Program-made: the position numbers and the translations under genes
Part shown: one piece after another, positions 1-5,257 of the stretch
Layout: every line of letters starts with the position of its first letter
How positions within the stretch are numbered: position 1 is the stretch's first letter
Source of the DNA: Lysobacterales bacterium UBA5700
GTDB lineage: Bacteria > Pseudomonadota > Gammaproteobacteria > Xanthomonadales > Xanthomonadaceae
Assembly: GCA_002420085.1 (NCBI GenBank)
Contig: DIHI01000033.1
Span: 1-5,257 of the forward strand
Direction: 5' to 3'
DNA: 5,257 nt
Notes under the pieces: model-generated
What the model was told of the DNA's origin: nothing
The model's input: the letters and a program-made list of their open reading frames with translations, nothing else
Database searches by the model: none

Positions 1-26
1 GACAGTGTCGGTGGCACGGTGTCGGC

Positions 27-59
27 GGACGGTCGGACCCGAGTCGGCTCCGACCGCCC
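27..59 (-). terminator. Hairpin just downstream of the leftward gene, possible terminator
   Basis: The arms CGGTCGGA (30-37) and TCCGACCG (49-56) are perfectly complementary, and after one mismatch the stem gains two more G-C pairs (27-28 with 58-59). The loop is 11 bases. The structure starts 7 bases beyond the stop codon of the leftward gene, which is where a terminator would sit. There is no T-run on the exit side of the leftward strand, so it is not a classical Rho-independent terminator. It could instead be a 3'-end-stabilising stem. Confidence 0.4.
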
Positions 60-65
60 TGGCGA

Positions 66-473
66 TCAGAGCGCGTCGCCGTCGGCGGACAGCATGCGCT
101 CGATCCGATCGCCGAGCCCGCCGATTTCCAGGATCAACCGATCGACCTCCTGCGCTGAGAGCCCAGCGTAGGGACGGTTCTCGCACAGGTGCAGGTACGG
201 CGTGCCTTCCAGTTCGGTACAGGCCAGGTAGCCGACCTGACTCTTCCAGTTGAACTCCAGGGCGCGTCGCGGGTCGAGCAGCAGCAGCGCACCGACTGCC
301 GTGCTGACCCGTAGATAACGTCGACCGTCCTCGTCTTCCATCTCCGACAGGAAGATCGATTGATGGCGGTGGCCGTTCTCCAGCGACAGTTCGACGCAGG
401 CCATGAAGGGTTCGTTGGCGGTGAGTTTGTAGGCGCCGAGCAGATGGTCGCGGATCGCTTCGAAGTTTTCCAT
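66..473 (-). CDS. Conserved-looking hypothetical protein, 135 aa, soluble, possible YbjN/CesT-like fold
   Basis: I do not recognise this protein with certainty. It is acidic and soluble, with no signal peptide or membrane span. The N-terminus (MENFEAIRDHLL, about residues 1-15) should be helical. Alternating hydrophobic stretches in the middle (about 24-95, including VGALLLLD and QVGYLACTEL) suggest a beta-sheet. A segment beginning LSAQEVDRLILEIGGL, near residue 105, looks like a terminal amphipathic helix. This helix-sheet-helix order resembles the YbjN and type III secretion chaperone (CesT-like) folds, but that is a weak resemblance of pattern only. I chose the ATG at 473 because GGA lies 7 bases upstream on the coding strand. 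A second ATG four codons upstream (485) has no ribosome-binding site. The gene is transcribed divergently from the ATL gene. It is probably real, because its codon use and protein composition are normal whereas the opposing frames are arginine-rich. Confidence 0.7.
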   Translation of the reverse strand: MENFEAIRDHLLGAYKLTANEPFMACVELSLENGHRHQSIFLSEMEDEDGRRYLRVSTAVGALLLLDPRRALEFNWKSQVGYLACTELEGTPYLHLCENRPYAGLSAQEVDRLILEIGGLGDRIERMLSADGDAL

Positions 474-558
474 GGCGGATTCCATGCAGATGGGGGATGT
501 GCGTATGCTACGGGCATTTTCGACTGCGGTCGCGCCGCGCGGCTGTTGGAGTTTCCCG
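474..558. promoter_or_regulatory. Divergent intergenic spacer between the hypothetical gene and atl
   Basis: This 85-base spacer must carry the promoters of both divergent genes if the chosen starts are right. TATGCT at 504-509 matches the -10 consensus at four of six positions for the rightward gene. The overlapping TAGCAT read leftward (510-505) also matches four of six. Neither has a good -35 box at 16-18 bases, so the exact promoters cannot be fixed from the sequence. Confidence 0.3.
548..551 (+). promoter_or_regulatory. Ribosome-binding site GGAG deciding the atl start
   Basis: GGAG lies 7 bases before the GTG codon at 559, an ideal spacing. This supports starting the ATL protein at 559. 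A rival GGGGGA at 492-497 sits 7 bases before an in-frame ATG at 505, so an 18-residue longer form cannot be excluded. Confidence 0.5.
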
Positions 559-915
559 GTGGCAACCCTCGATCGCGAGCAGGATCAGCGGCGTCGTGCC
601 GTGCTCGCCGCCGTGCGGGCGATCGCCCGTGGCACGGTCCGATCCTACGGACAGGTGGCTCGTCTGGCTGGAGTGCCTGGTCGCGCGCGATGGGTGGCTC
701 GGGTGCTGTCCGAGAACGATGATCCGGATCTGCCCTGGCATCGGGTCGTTCGCAGTGATGGCCGGATCGCCTTTCCGCCCGGCAGCGAAGGCTTCGAGCG
801 ACAGCGTGATCGGCTGCTGGCCGAGCAGGTTGCCGTTGATGCGATGGGTCGGGTCGAGATCGACCGGCGTCCGGCAGCGCTTGATCTGGATGCCGAGGTC
901 TGGCGACTGCCCTGA
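559..915 (+). CDS. atl: Alkyltransferase-like protein (ATL), O6-alkylguanine recognition
   Basis: The protein has 118 aa and matches the DNA-binding domain of O6-alkylguanine-DNA alkyltransferases. The helix-turn-helix region (about residues 26-50) contains Tyr30 in SYGQVA and Arg44 in GRARWV. By alignment with human MGMT these correspond to Tyr114 and the arginine finger Arg128. The active-site motif, PCHRV in true transferases, reads PWHRV here, with Trp60 encoded at 736-738 replacing the acceptor cysteine. Known ATL proteins (E. coli YbaZ/Atl, S. pombe Atl1) carry such a replacement. They cannot dealkylate DNA but bind and flip O6-alkylguanine, bend the DNA and steer the lesion to nucleotide excision repair. 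It should act in the cytoplasm on DNA. The GTG at 559 is preferred because of GGAG at 548-551, because it gives the usual ATL length, and because codons 505-556 include rare ones (CTA, GCA, TTT). The alternative ATGs at 505 and 472 lengthen the N-terminus, and the one at 472 would overlap the divergent gene. The family call is firm and the start is less so. Confidence 0.88.
   Translation: MATLDREQDQRRRAVLAAVRAIARGTVRSYGQVARLAGVPGRARWVARVLSENDDPDLPWHRVVRSDGRIAFPPGSEGFERQRDRLLAEQVAVDAMGRVEIDRRPAALDLDAEVWRLP
616..629. repeat. 14-bp perfect palindrome containing GCGATCGC, inside atl
   Basis: CGGGCGATCGCCCG is a perfect 14-base palindrome in the atl coding region, covering codons for the RAIARG stretch. 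It contains the octamer GCGATCGC, which occurs twice more in the window (3377-3384 and 3446-3453). It may be a coincidence of GC-rich coding sequence. Confidence 0.5.
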
Positions 916-984
916 ATCGGGGTCGAGATCGAGCCGCTCGCCGCCGATCGTGGTCGGTTCGGTTCGATGGCAGGCAATGCAGGG

Positions 985-990
985 TATGAT
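985..990 (+). promoter_or_regulatory. Candidate -10 box for the rhomboid gene
   Basis: TATGAT matches the sigma-70 -10 consensus at five of six positions and ends 11 bases before the rhomboid ATG. A transcript from it would start near 997 and have almost no leader. This would fit the absence of a usable ribosome-binding site, since the nearest purine run, AGGG at 981-984, is too far away. The -35 region (about 962-968) is poor, so this is only a candidate. Confidence 0.25.
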
Positions 991-1001
991 GCCGGCACTG
1001 C

Positions 1002-1718
1002 ATGAGTCGAACCGATATGCTGCCTTACCTGCCTCCCGGAACACGTGCGCTGCTGATCGCGACCGGCGCGGTTTTCTTCCTCCAGATGCTGTTCGGCCCC
1101 GGTAGTCCCTGGCTGGGTGGACCGCTGTTCTACCCGTTCATGCTCTGGCCGTTGGGCAGCATCTCAGGCATCGGCCCGGACGGTGCCCTGCACACGCTCG
1201 GCTTTCTGCCCTGGCAGTTGCTGACCTATGGTTTTCTGCACGGCGGCTTCGTGCATCTGCTGTTCAACATGCTGGCGCTGTACATGTTCGGGGCGCAGTT
1301 GGAATACGTCTGGGGTCAGCGCCGCCTCCTGCTGTTCTATTTCACCTGCATCGTCGGTGCCGGCCTGGTGCAGGTGCTGGTGGTCAGTTTTCTGATGGGA
1401 CCGAGTGCGTTCTATCCGACTGTCGGTGCCTCCGGCGGCGTCTACGGGTTGCTGCTCGGTTTCGCGATGCTGTTTCCGGATCGACGGGTGATGCTGCTGA
1501 TCCCGCCGATACCGATCAGGGCGCGCACCCTGGCGATCGTGTTCGGTGCATTGAGCCTGTTCATGGGGGTGACCGGTACGTTCGGCGGCATCGCCCACTT
1601 CGCCCACCTCGGCGGCATGCTGTTCGGGTTCGGTCTGATCCAGTATTGGCGTGGTCGCTGGCCGTTCCGGCGAGGTGCCGGACGGGGTGGCCGCGATGGC
1701 CCCTGGCGGCCGCGCTGA
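1002..1718 (+). CDS. Rhomboid family intramembrane serine protease
   Basis: This 238-aa protein should span the inner membrane six times (about residues 15-31, 70-96, 108-131, 140-158, 174-191 and 196-215) and cleave transmembrane segments of other proteins. The full rhomboid signature is present. FLHGGFVHLLFN gives His80, His85 and Asn89, equivalent to GlpG His145, His150 and Asn154, with the last two shaping the oxyanion hole. GASGGVYG gives the nucleophile Ser144 at the start of the fourth span. AHLGG gives the catalytic base His202 in the sixth span, and His199 lies one helical turn before it. The substrate is unknown. The tail after residue 216 is rich in Arg and Gly and should be cytoplasmic by the positive-inside rule. 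There is no sign of an extra N-terminal domain, so it is a minimal six-span type. The ATG at 1002 is the first possible start because an in-frame TGA lies at 987. The ATG at 1017 is an alternative. It lies 86 bases after atl on the same strand, so co-transcription is possible. Confidence 0.93.
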   Translation: MSRTDMLPYLPPGTRALLIATGAVFFLQMLFGPGSPWLGGPLFYPFMLWPLGSISGIGPDGALHTLGFLPWQLLTYGFLHGGFVHLLFNMLALYMFGAQLEYVWGQRRLLLFYFTCIVGAGLVQVLVVSFLMGPSAFYPTVGASGGVYGLLLGFAMLFPDRRVMLLIPPIPIRARTLAIVFGALSLFMGVTGTFGGIAHFAHLGGMLFGFGLIQYWRGRWPFRRGAGRGGRDGPWRPR

Positions 1719-1719
1719 G

Positions 1720-1736
1720 GCAGTCGCTGAAACTGC
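1720..1736 (+). terminator. Weak hairpin after the rhomboid stop codon
   Basis: GCAGT (1720-1724) and ACTGC (1732-1736) form a 5-bp stem with a 7-base loop, starting 2 bases after the rhomboid TGA and followed by TTGTTGC. The position suits a terminator, but the stem is short and the T-tract is interrupted, so it would be a weak one at best. Confidence 0.25.
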
Positions 1737-1789
1737 TTGTTGCATCGCAAAAAAAATGTGATCCATACCGCGTTAGACTGTCCGGGCTA

Positions 1790-1832
1790 CCGGCAGGGGA
1801 CGGGTGCGCGCCTGAACGGTCAGGGGTGCCGG
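1790..1832 (+). other. Nested inverted repeats in the leader region of the protease gene
   Basis: An outer pair, CCGGCA (1790-1795) and TGCCGG (1827-1832), encloses an inner hairpin of CCTGA (1811-1815) and TCAGG (1820-1824) around the tetraloop ACGG. This lies about 155-200 bases before the protease start. If transcription begins upstream, near the A-tract at 1749-1756, it would be a structured 5' leader element. It matches no riboswitch class that I recognise. A structure acting in DNA or as an upstream terminator is equally possible. Confidence 0.35.
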
Positions 1833-1865
1833 GGTCGAGCCAATCGGTGTGATGAAGCGATTCGG

Positions 1866-1883
1866 GTGAAACCGGTTTTTCAC
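1866..1883. promoter_or_regulatory. Inverted repeat GTGAAA-N6-TTTCAC, operator-like
   Basis: The 6-base arms GTGAAA (1866-1871) and TTTCAC (1878-1883) are perfect inverted repeats around CCGGTT. An offset 10-bp palindrome, AAACCGGTTT, lies inside it at 1869-1878, and CACGTG follows directly at 1881-1886. Its symmetry, its AT content within GC-rich DNA and its place 105 bases before the protease start suit a binding site for a dimeric regulator. I cannot name the regulator. Confidence 0.4.
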
Positions 1884-1977
1884 GTGATCTTCGCGGATGC
1901 GCTCGCATGGTCCGGTAGCGGGATCGAGTTCCGGGCGCCCTCATGGCTGCGCCGGATGTTCAGCCACATCAGACTTC

Positions 1978-1981
1978 GAGA
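1978..1981 (+). promoter_or_regulatory. Ribosome-binding site GAGA deciding the protease start
   Basis: GAGA lies 6 bases before the ATG at 1988. The in-frame ATG at 1982 abuts it and is too close, and the ATG at 1943 has no purine-rich site at proper distance. A start at 1988 also gives a standard signal peptide with a short basic N-region. Confidence 0.5.
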
Positions 1982-1987
1982 ATGCTC

Positions 1988-4900
1988 ATGACGACATTAC
2001 GGAAAACCGGAGGCCACGCCGTCAGCGTGTTGTGCCTCGCCGTCGCCGGTCTGTTCGGATCGGCCGCCACGGCCCAGGAGGTCGAGCAGCAGCAGACCTA
2101 CATCATCGGCTTCACCGAGGCGCCGGTCGCGACGTATCGCGGCGAGATCGCCAACCTGCCGGCACCCCCACGCAAGGGCGAGGGGCGCGGCAAGGTCGAT
2201 TTCAACAGCCCGGCGGCCAAAGCCTACGCCCAATCGCTGAAGGTCAGGCAGGGTGTGAAACTCGACACTTACAGCCGCGCGCTCGGTCGCACCATCGAGC
2301 CAGTGGCCGACATGCAACATGTCTTCAACGGTGTCATCACCTCGCTCAGTCTGCAAGAGGCCGAGCGGCTGCGTGCCGAGCCGGGCGTCGCCCTGGTCGA
2401 GGCCTACCGCGAGTACACCCTCGATACCGATGTCGGCCCGCGTCACATCGGTGCCGAGGAAGTCTGGAACACGGGCAGCGGCCTGCCGCCCGGTTTGTCC
2501 TCCGGTCCCAGCGGTCCGGCACGCGGTGAGGGCGTGGTGTTCGGCATCGTCGATTCGGGTGTCAACTTCGGCAGCCCGTCGTTCGCCGAAGTCGATATCG
2601 ACGGTTTCCGGCACAGCAACCCGCTGGGCGAGGGCAACTATCTCGGCACCTGTGCTGCCGGTGGGCCGGATGAAGGCCGTTGCAATGCCAAATTGATTGG
2701 CGGCTACGACTTCATCTGCACCCTGACCACGGTCTGCCAGGATCCGGCCCTGCTGGAGTTCCCCGGATTCTCCGACGAGAACGGCCACGGCTCGCACACC
2801 GCGTCCACGGCGGCCGGCAATCGCCGTCAGGCGACCTTCCGGGGTGTCGATCTGGAAATCTCCGGCGTTGCGCCACGCGGCAACATCATCGCCTACGACG
2901 CCTGTTACACCCGACTGAGCGACGGTGCCGGCCTGTGCCCGAACGTCTCGACCCTGGCGGCGATCAATCAGGCGGTCGCCGATGGCGTGGATGTCATCAA
3001 TTTCTCGATCAGTGGCGGCACCTTCCCCTGGAACGAGGCCAATTCGCTGGCCTTCCTGGCGGCCTCCGATGCCGGCATCTTCGTTTCGGCCTCGGCCGGC
3101 AACTCCGGTCCCGGCGCCGGCACGCTCGGCCACGTCGAGCCGTGGGTGGCGTCGGTGGCGGCGGCCCAGCATGGTCGTGGCGGTTTCAATCAGGTGCTGC
3201 GCATCACCGGTCCGGTCGCGCCGCCGGCCAACCTGGTGCAGGTCGTGCTCACGCCCGGCAGCAATGGTGTCGCCCAGGTCGCCGACATTCCGGGTGCCAC
3301 TCCCTTGCTGGTCAGTCCCGGAATCAACACCGGCAACGATGGCTGCAACGCTTTTGCGCCCGGCCAGTTCGCGGGTGCGATCGCGGTGGTTCGGCGTGGA
3401 ACCTGTTCGTTCAGCATCAAGACCAACAATGCCACGGCCGCCGGTGCGATCGCGGTGATCATCGCCAACAACGCGGCCGGCGCTCTGTCGCCATCGGTGC
3501 CGGGCACCACCGTGCCGGTGTATGCGGTGACCCAGGCCGATGGCAATGCGCTGAGGGACTTCACGACCGCCAATCCCGGCGCTACGGCGGCGATCCCGGT
3601 TGCGGCGGCGATCTTCCCGAACACGCCGGATGCGCTCGCGGCGTTCAGTTCGCGTGGTCCGAGCGGCTTCGACCTGCTCAAGCCGGACATCACCGGTCCT
3701 GGTGTGCAGGTGCTGGCGGCGGTGGCGGGTCCGGCGCCGACCGGTTCGGAAGACATCGTCAACCTGCTCAGTGGCACCTCGATGTCGTCGCCGCACAATG
3801 CCGGTGCCGCCGGCCTGCTGCGGCAATTGCATCCGAGTTGGACGCCGGCCGAGATCAAGTCGGCGCTGATGATGACCGCCGCCCAGACCGTGCTGTTGCA
3901 GGATCAGGTCACGCCCGCCGATCCGTGGGCCGCTGGTGCCGGCCGCATCCAGGTCGATCAGGCCGCCAAGGCCGGTCTGGTGCTGGCCGAGACCACGGCC
4001 AACTACCTGGCGGCCAATCCGGCGACCGGCGGTGACCCGTCCGCGCTCAATCTGGCCAGCATGGCCCAGTCGCGCTGCATTCTGTCGTGCGAATTCCAGC
4101 GCACCTTCCGTGCCACCCGCGCCAATCAGCGCAACTGGGACGCCCGCATCGAGGGATTGAACGGCAGCGTCGACAAGCCGCGCTTCAACCTGGGTGCGTC
4201 GGGTGTGGGCACGCTGAAGGTGACCATCGACAGCAGCAGCCTGCCGTCGGATGGCTCCTGGCACTTCGGCACCCTGGTGCTGACCGAACGTGGTGACACC
4301 GGATCGCCGGAACTGCGTCTGCCGATCGCGGTGGCCGTGCCGGCACCCGAGGTCGCACTGAGCGCCAGCGAAGTTAGCCTCAGCCTGCCGGCCGGGGCCA
4401 GTGGATCGACCACGGTGGACATCAGCAACATCGGCGGTCCGACCCTCGACTTCGCGATCAACGACAGTGGCAGCGCCCTGCGTAGCGTGCTATCGCAGCC
4501 GCGTGGGGCGGTCAACAATGGCACTCGCAGTGGCTTCATCACCGACCTCGGGTTCGGCCTGTATGCCAGCGATGACTTCGTGCTGGGCGACACGACCTCG
4601 ATCGCCTCGTTGCTGGCCGAAGGCTTCACTCAGGGCGCCGTGGTGACCACCGGTGCCCAGGCCCTGACCTGGTCGGTGTATCCGGACGCGGGTGGCAGCC
4701 CGGCCGGCAATCCCGAAACCAATCCGGGTGCGGCCGTGTGGACCTACACCTCGGCACCGAATGGCCCTGGTGTGGGCACCGCCAACAACATCATCACCCT
4801 GAATCTGGCGGCCGCCGGTCAGAACCTGACCCTGCCGCCGGGCCGTTACTGGGTGGTGGTCCATTCCACAACCGCCACGGTCGCCAACAACTGGATCTGG

Positions 4901-5221
4901 TTCTTCAGCAACAGCGGCAACGGCAGCCCGGCACGCACCGTGTTCCCGGCCAGCACCGGGCCGAACTGGGCGCTGAATGCCAACTTCGCGGGTCTGGCGG
5001 TCCAGATCGAGGGCGCGGTGGCCTGCGGTGCGCCATGGATCAGTGGCGTCGCTCCGGCGTCGGGCAACCTGGGGGCCAATGGCAGCGAGACGCTGACCAT
5101 TTCGGTCGATACCACGGGCCTGGCGGTCGGCGAGCACTCGGCATTCGTGTGCATCGACAGCAATGACCCGGCCAGTCCGCAAGTGACCGTGCGGGTGGCC
5201 CTCACGGTGACCGCACCCTGA
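1988..5221 (+). CDS. Secreted S8 (subtilisin-family) serine protease with PA domain and C-terminal beta domains
   Basis: The precursor has 1077 aa and is an exported endopeptidase. Residues 1-29 are a Sec signal peptide: Arg5 and Lys6, a hydrophobic core at 12-26, and an ATA cleavage site before Gln30. Residues 30 to about 148 form an I9-type inhibitory propeptide that folds the enzyme and is then removed. The catalytic domain has Asp189 (GIVDSGV), His267 (NGHGSHTAS), the oxyanion Asn372 (SAGNSGPG) and Ser598 (GTSMSSPH), so the triad is complete. A PA domain (about 420-530) is inserted between Asn372 and Ser598, as in cucumisin- and lactocepin-like subtilases, and may help substrate binding. 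An Fn3-like domain follows (about 700-784), then an Ig-like sandwich whose halves (about 785-827 and 1010-1077) flank a nested domain. The mature part has 12 cysteines in six close pairs, which fits disulfides outside the cytoplasm. There is no C-terminal sorting or anchor signal, so release into the medium, probably by type II secretion, is the best guess. It likely degrades protein for nutrition. The start is set by GAGA at 1978-1981, with the ATGs at 1943 and 1982 as alternatives. Confidence 0.95.
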   Translation: MTTLRKTGGHAVSVLCLAVAGLFGSAATAQEVEQQQTYIIGFTEAPVATYRGEIANLPAPPRKGEGRGKVDFNSPAAKAYAQSLKVRQGVKLDTYSRALGRTIEPVADMQHVFNGVITSLSLQEAERLRAEPGVALVEAYREYTLDTDVGPRHIGAEEVWNTGSGLPPGLSSGPSGPARGEGVVFGIVDSGVNFGSPSFAEVDIDGFRHSNPLGEGNYLGTCAAGGPDEGRCNAKLIGGYDFICTLTTVCQDPALLEFPGFSDENGHGSHTASTAAGNRRQATFRGVDLEISGVAPRGNIIAYDACYTRLSDGAGLCPNVSTLAAINQAVADGVDVINFSISGGTFPWNEANSLAFLAASDAGIFVSASAGNSGPGAGTLGHVEPWVASVAAAQHGRGGFNQVLRITGPVAPPANLVQVVLTPGSNGVAQVADIPGATPLLVSPGINTGNDGCNAFAPGQFAGAIAVVRRGTCSFSIKTNNATAAGAIAVIIANNAAGALSPSVPGTTVPVYAVTQADGNALRDFTTANPGATAAIPVAAAIFPNTPDALAAFSSRGPSGFDLLKPDITGPGVQVLAAVAGPAPTGSEDIVNLLSGTSMSSPHNAGAAGLLRQLHPSWTPAEIKSALMMTAAQTVLLQDQVTPADPWAAGAGRIQVDQAAKAGLVLAETTANYLAANPATGGDPSALNLASMAQSRCILSCEFQRTFRATRANQRNWDARIEGLNGSVDKPRFNLGASGVGTLKVTIDSSSLPSDGSWHFGTLVLTERGDTGSPELRLPIAVAVPAPEVALSASEVSLSLPAGASGSTTVDISNIGGPTLDFAINDSGSALRSVLSQPRGAVNNGTRSGFITDLGFGLYASDDFVLGDTTSIASLLAEGFTQGAVVTTGAQALTWSVYPDAGGSPAGNPETNPGAAVWTYTSAPNGPGVGTANNIITLNLAAAGQNLTLPPGRYWVVVHSTTATVANNWIWFFSNSGNGSPARTVFPASTGPNWALNANFAGLAVQIEGAVACGAPWISGVAPASGNLGANGSETLTISVDTTGLAVGEHSAFVCIDSNDPASPQVTVRVALTVTAP
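3374..3457 (+). repeat. 15-bp exact direct repeat within the PA-domain coding region
   Basis: GGTGCGATCGCGGTG occurs at 3374-3388 and again at 3443-3457, exactly 69 bases (23 codons) apart and in the same frame. Both copies encode GAIAV, at two hydrophobic beta-strands of the PA domain. Each contains GCGATCGC. The in-frame spacing suggests shared strand sequence and codon choice rather than a mobile repeat. Confidence 0.6.
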
Positions 5222-5245
5222 GCTGCACGATACCACCCTGTTTCA

Positions 5246-5256
5246 CCCTTCGAGGG
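5246..5256 (+). terminator. Short stem after the protease gene, possibly a terminator cut by the window edge
   Basis: CCCT (5246-5249) and AGGG (5253-5256) pair around a 3-base loop, 25 bases after the protease stop. The window ends one base later, so neither a T-run nor a longer stem can be judged. Confidence 0.2.
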
Positions 5257-5257
5257 C

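Noticed and set aside
5..253. An 82-codon plus-strand frame at the left edge
   Set aside because: It is an Arg-rich shadow of the leftward gene and has no sensible ribosome-binding site.
851..932. A 13-bp direct repeat GGGTCGAGATCGA at 851-863 and 920-932
   Set aside because: One copy is within coding sequence and the other just past the stop. Similar GTCGAGATCGA-like words are common in this GC-rich sequence, and nothing suggests an attachment site.
134..1003. A 289-codon minus-strand frame spanning the hypothetical and atl genes
   Set aside because: It is Arg/Pro/Ser-rich low-information sequence and conflicts with two better supported genes.
1164..1766. A 200-codon minus-strand frame opposite the rhomboid gene
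   Set aside because: It is Gln/His/Arg-rich, as expected for the reverse complement of a membrane protein gene. The rhomboid motifs on the plus strand are decisive.
1757..1772. TGTGAT at 1757 and again near 1849 as possible Clp/CRP sites
   Set aside because: Each has only the left half-site, with no TCACA at the required 6-base spacing.
1943..1987. An upstream protease start at 1943, adding 15 residues
   Set aside because: There is no ribosome-binding site and it would place extra polar residues before the signal peptide. The ATG at 1988 has GAGA at the right distance.
2680..4035. A 451-codon open frame in another plus-strand frame within the protease
   Set aside because: The translation is dominated by Arg, Gln and Gly without recognisable motifs, and the overlapping protease frame explains the region.
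1997..4264. A 755-codon open frame on the minus strand opposite the protease
   Set aside because: Its translation is rich in Arg, Gly and Gln with no domain or hydrophobic core. It mirrors a real protease with full catalytic motifs, so it is a product of GC-rich codon bias.

Overview
The window is GC-rich DNA with dense, long-codon-biased genes and looks like an ordinary chromosomal stretch of a gammaproteobacterium. The style of the secreted protease (local cysteine pairs, the C-terminal domain set) and of the small genes suggests the Xanthomonadales or a neighbouring order such as Wenzhouxiangellaceae. That placement is inference from protein style, not from a marker gene. I see no tRNA, rRNA, CRISPR array, insertion sequence or phage gene.

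Layout from left to right. A strong hairpin (27-59) lies just beyond the 3' end of a leftward gene for a 135-residue soluble protein of unknown function (66-473). Back to back with it, across an 85-base spacer, is a rightward gene for an alkyltransferase-like (ATL) DNA-damage protein (559-915), in which tryptophan replaces the alkyl-acceptor cysteine of true O6-methylguanine methyltransferases. Eighty-six bases later on the same strand is a six-span rhomboid intramembrane serine protease with a complete catalytic set (1002-1718). A 269-base intergenic region (1719-1987) follows, holding several inverted repeats. It leads to a 1077-residue secreted subtilisin-family protease (1988-5221), which fills the rest of the window except for 36 bases.

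The genes do not form an obvious single pathway. The ATL and rhomboid genes may be co-transcribed, but a good -10-like hexamer directly before the rhomboid start argues that it may have its own promoter. The large subtilase has its own long leader and is probably a single-gene unit. Its order is signal peptide, I9-type propeptide, catalytic domain with an inserted PA domain, an Fn3-like domain, and a C-terminal Ig-like sandwich that seems to be split by a nested domain of about 175 residues. It is probably exported by Sec and then across the outer membrane, for nutrient protein degradation. Several long open frames antisense to, or out of frame with, the protease are compositional shadows.

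I found no convincing undescribed multi-gene system. The points most worth a second look are the split C-terminal domain of the protease, the cysteine-less ATL protein with two competing start sites, the structured leader of the protease, and the over-represented GCGATCGC octamer.
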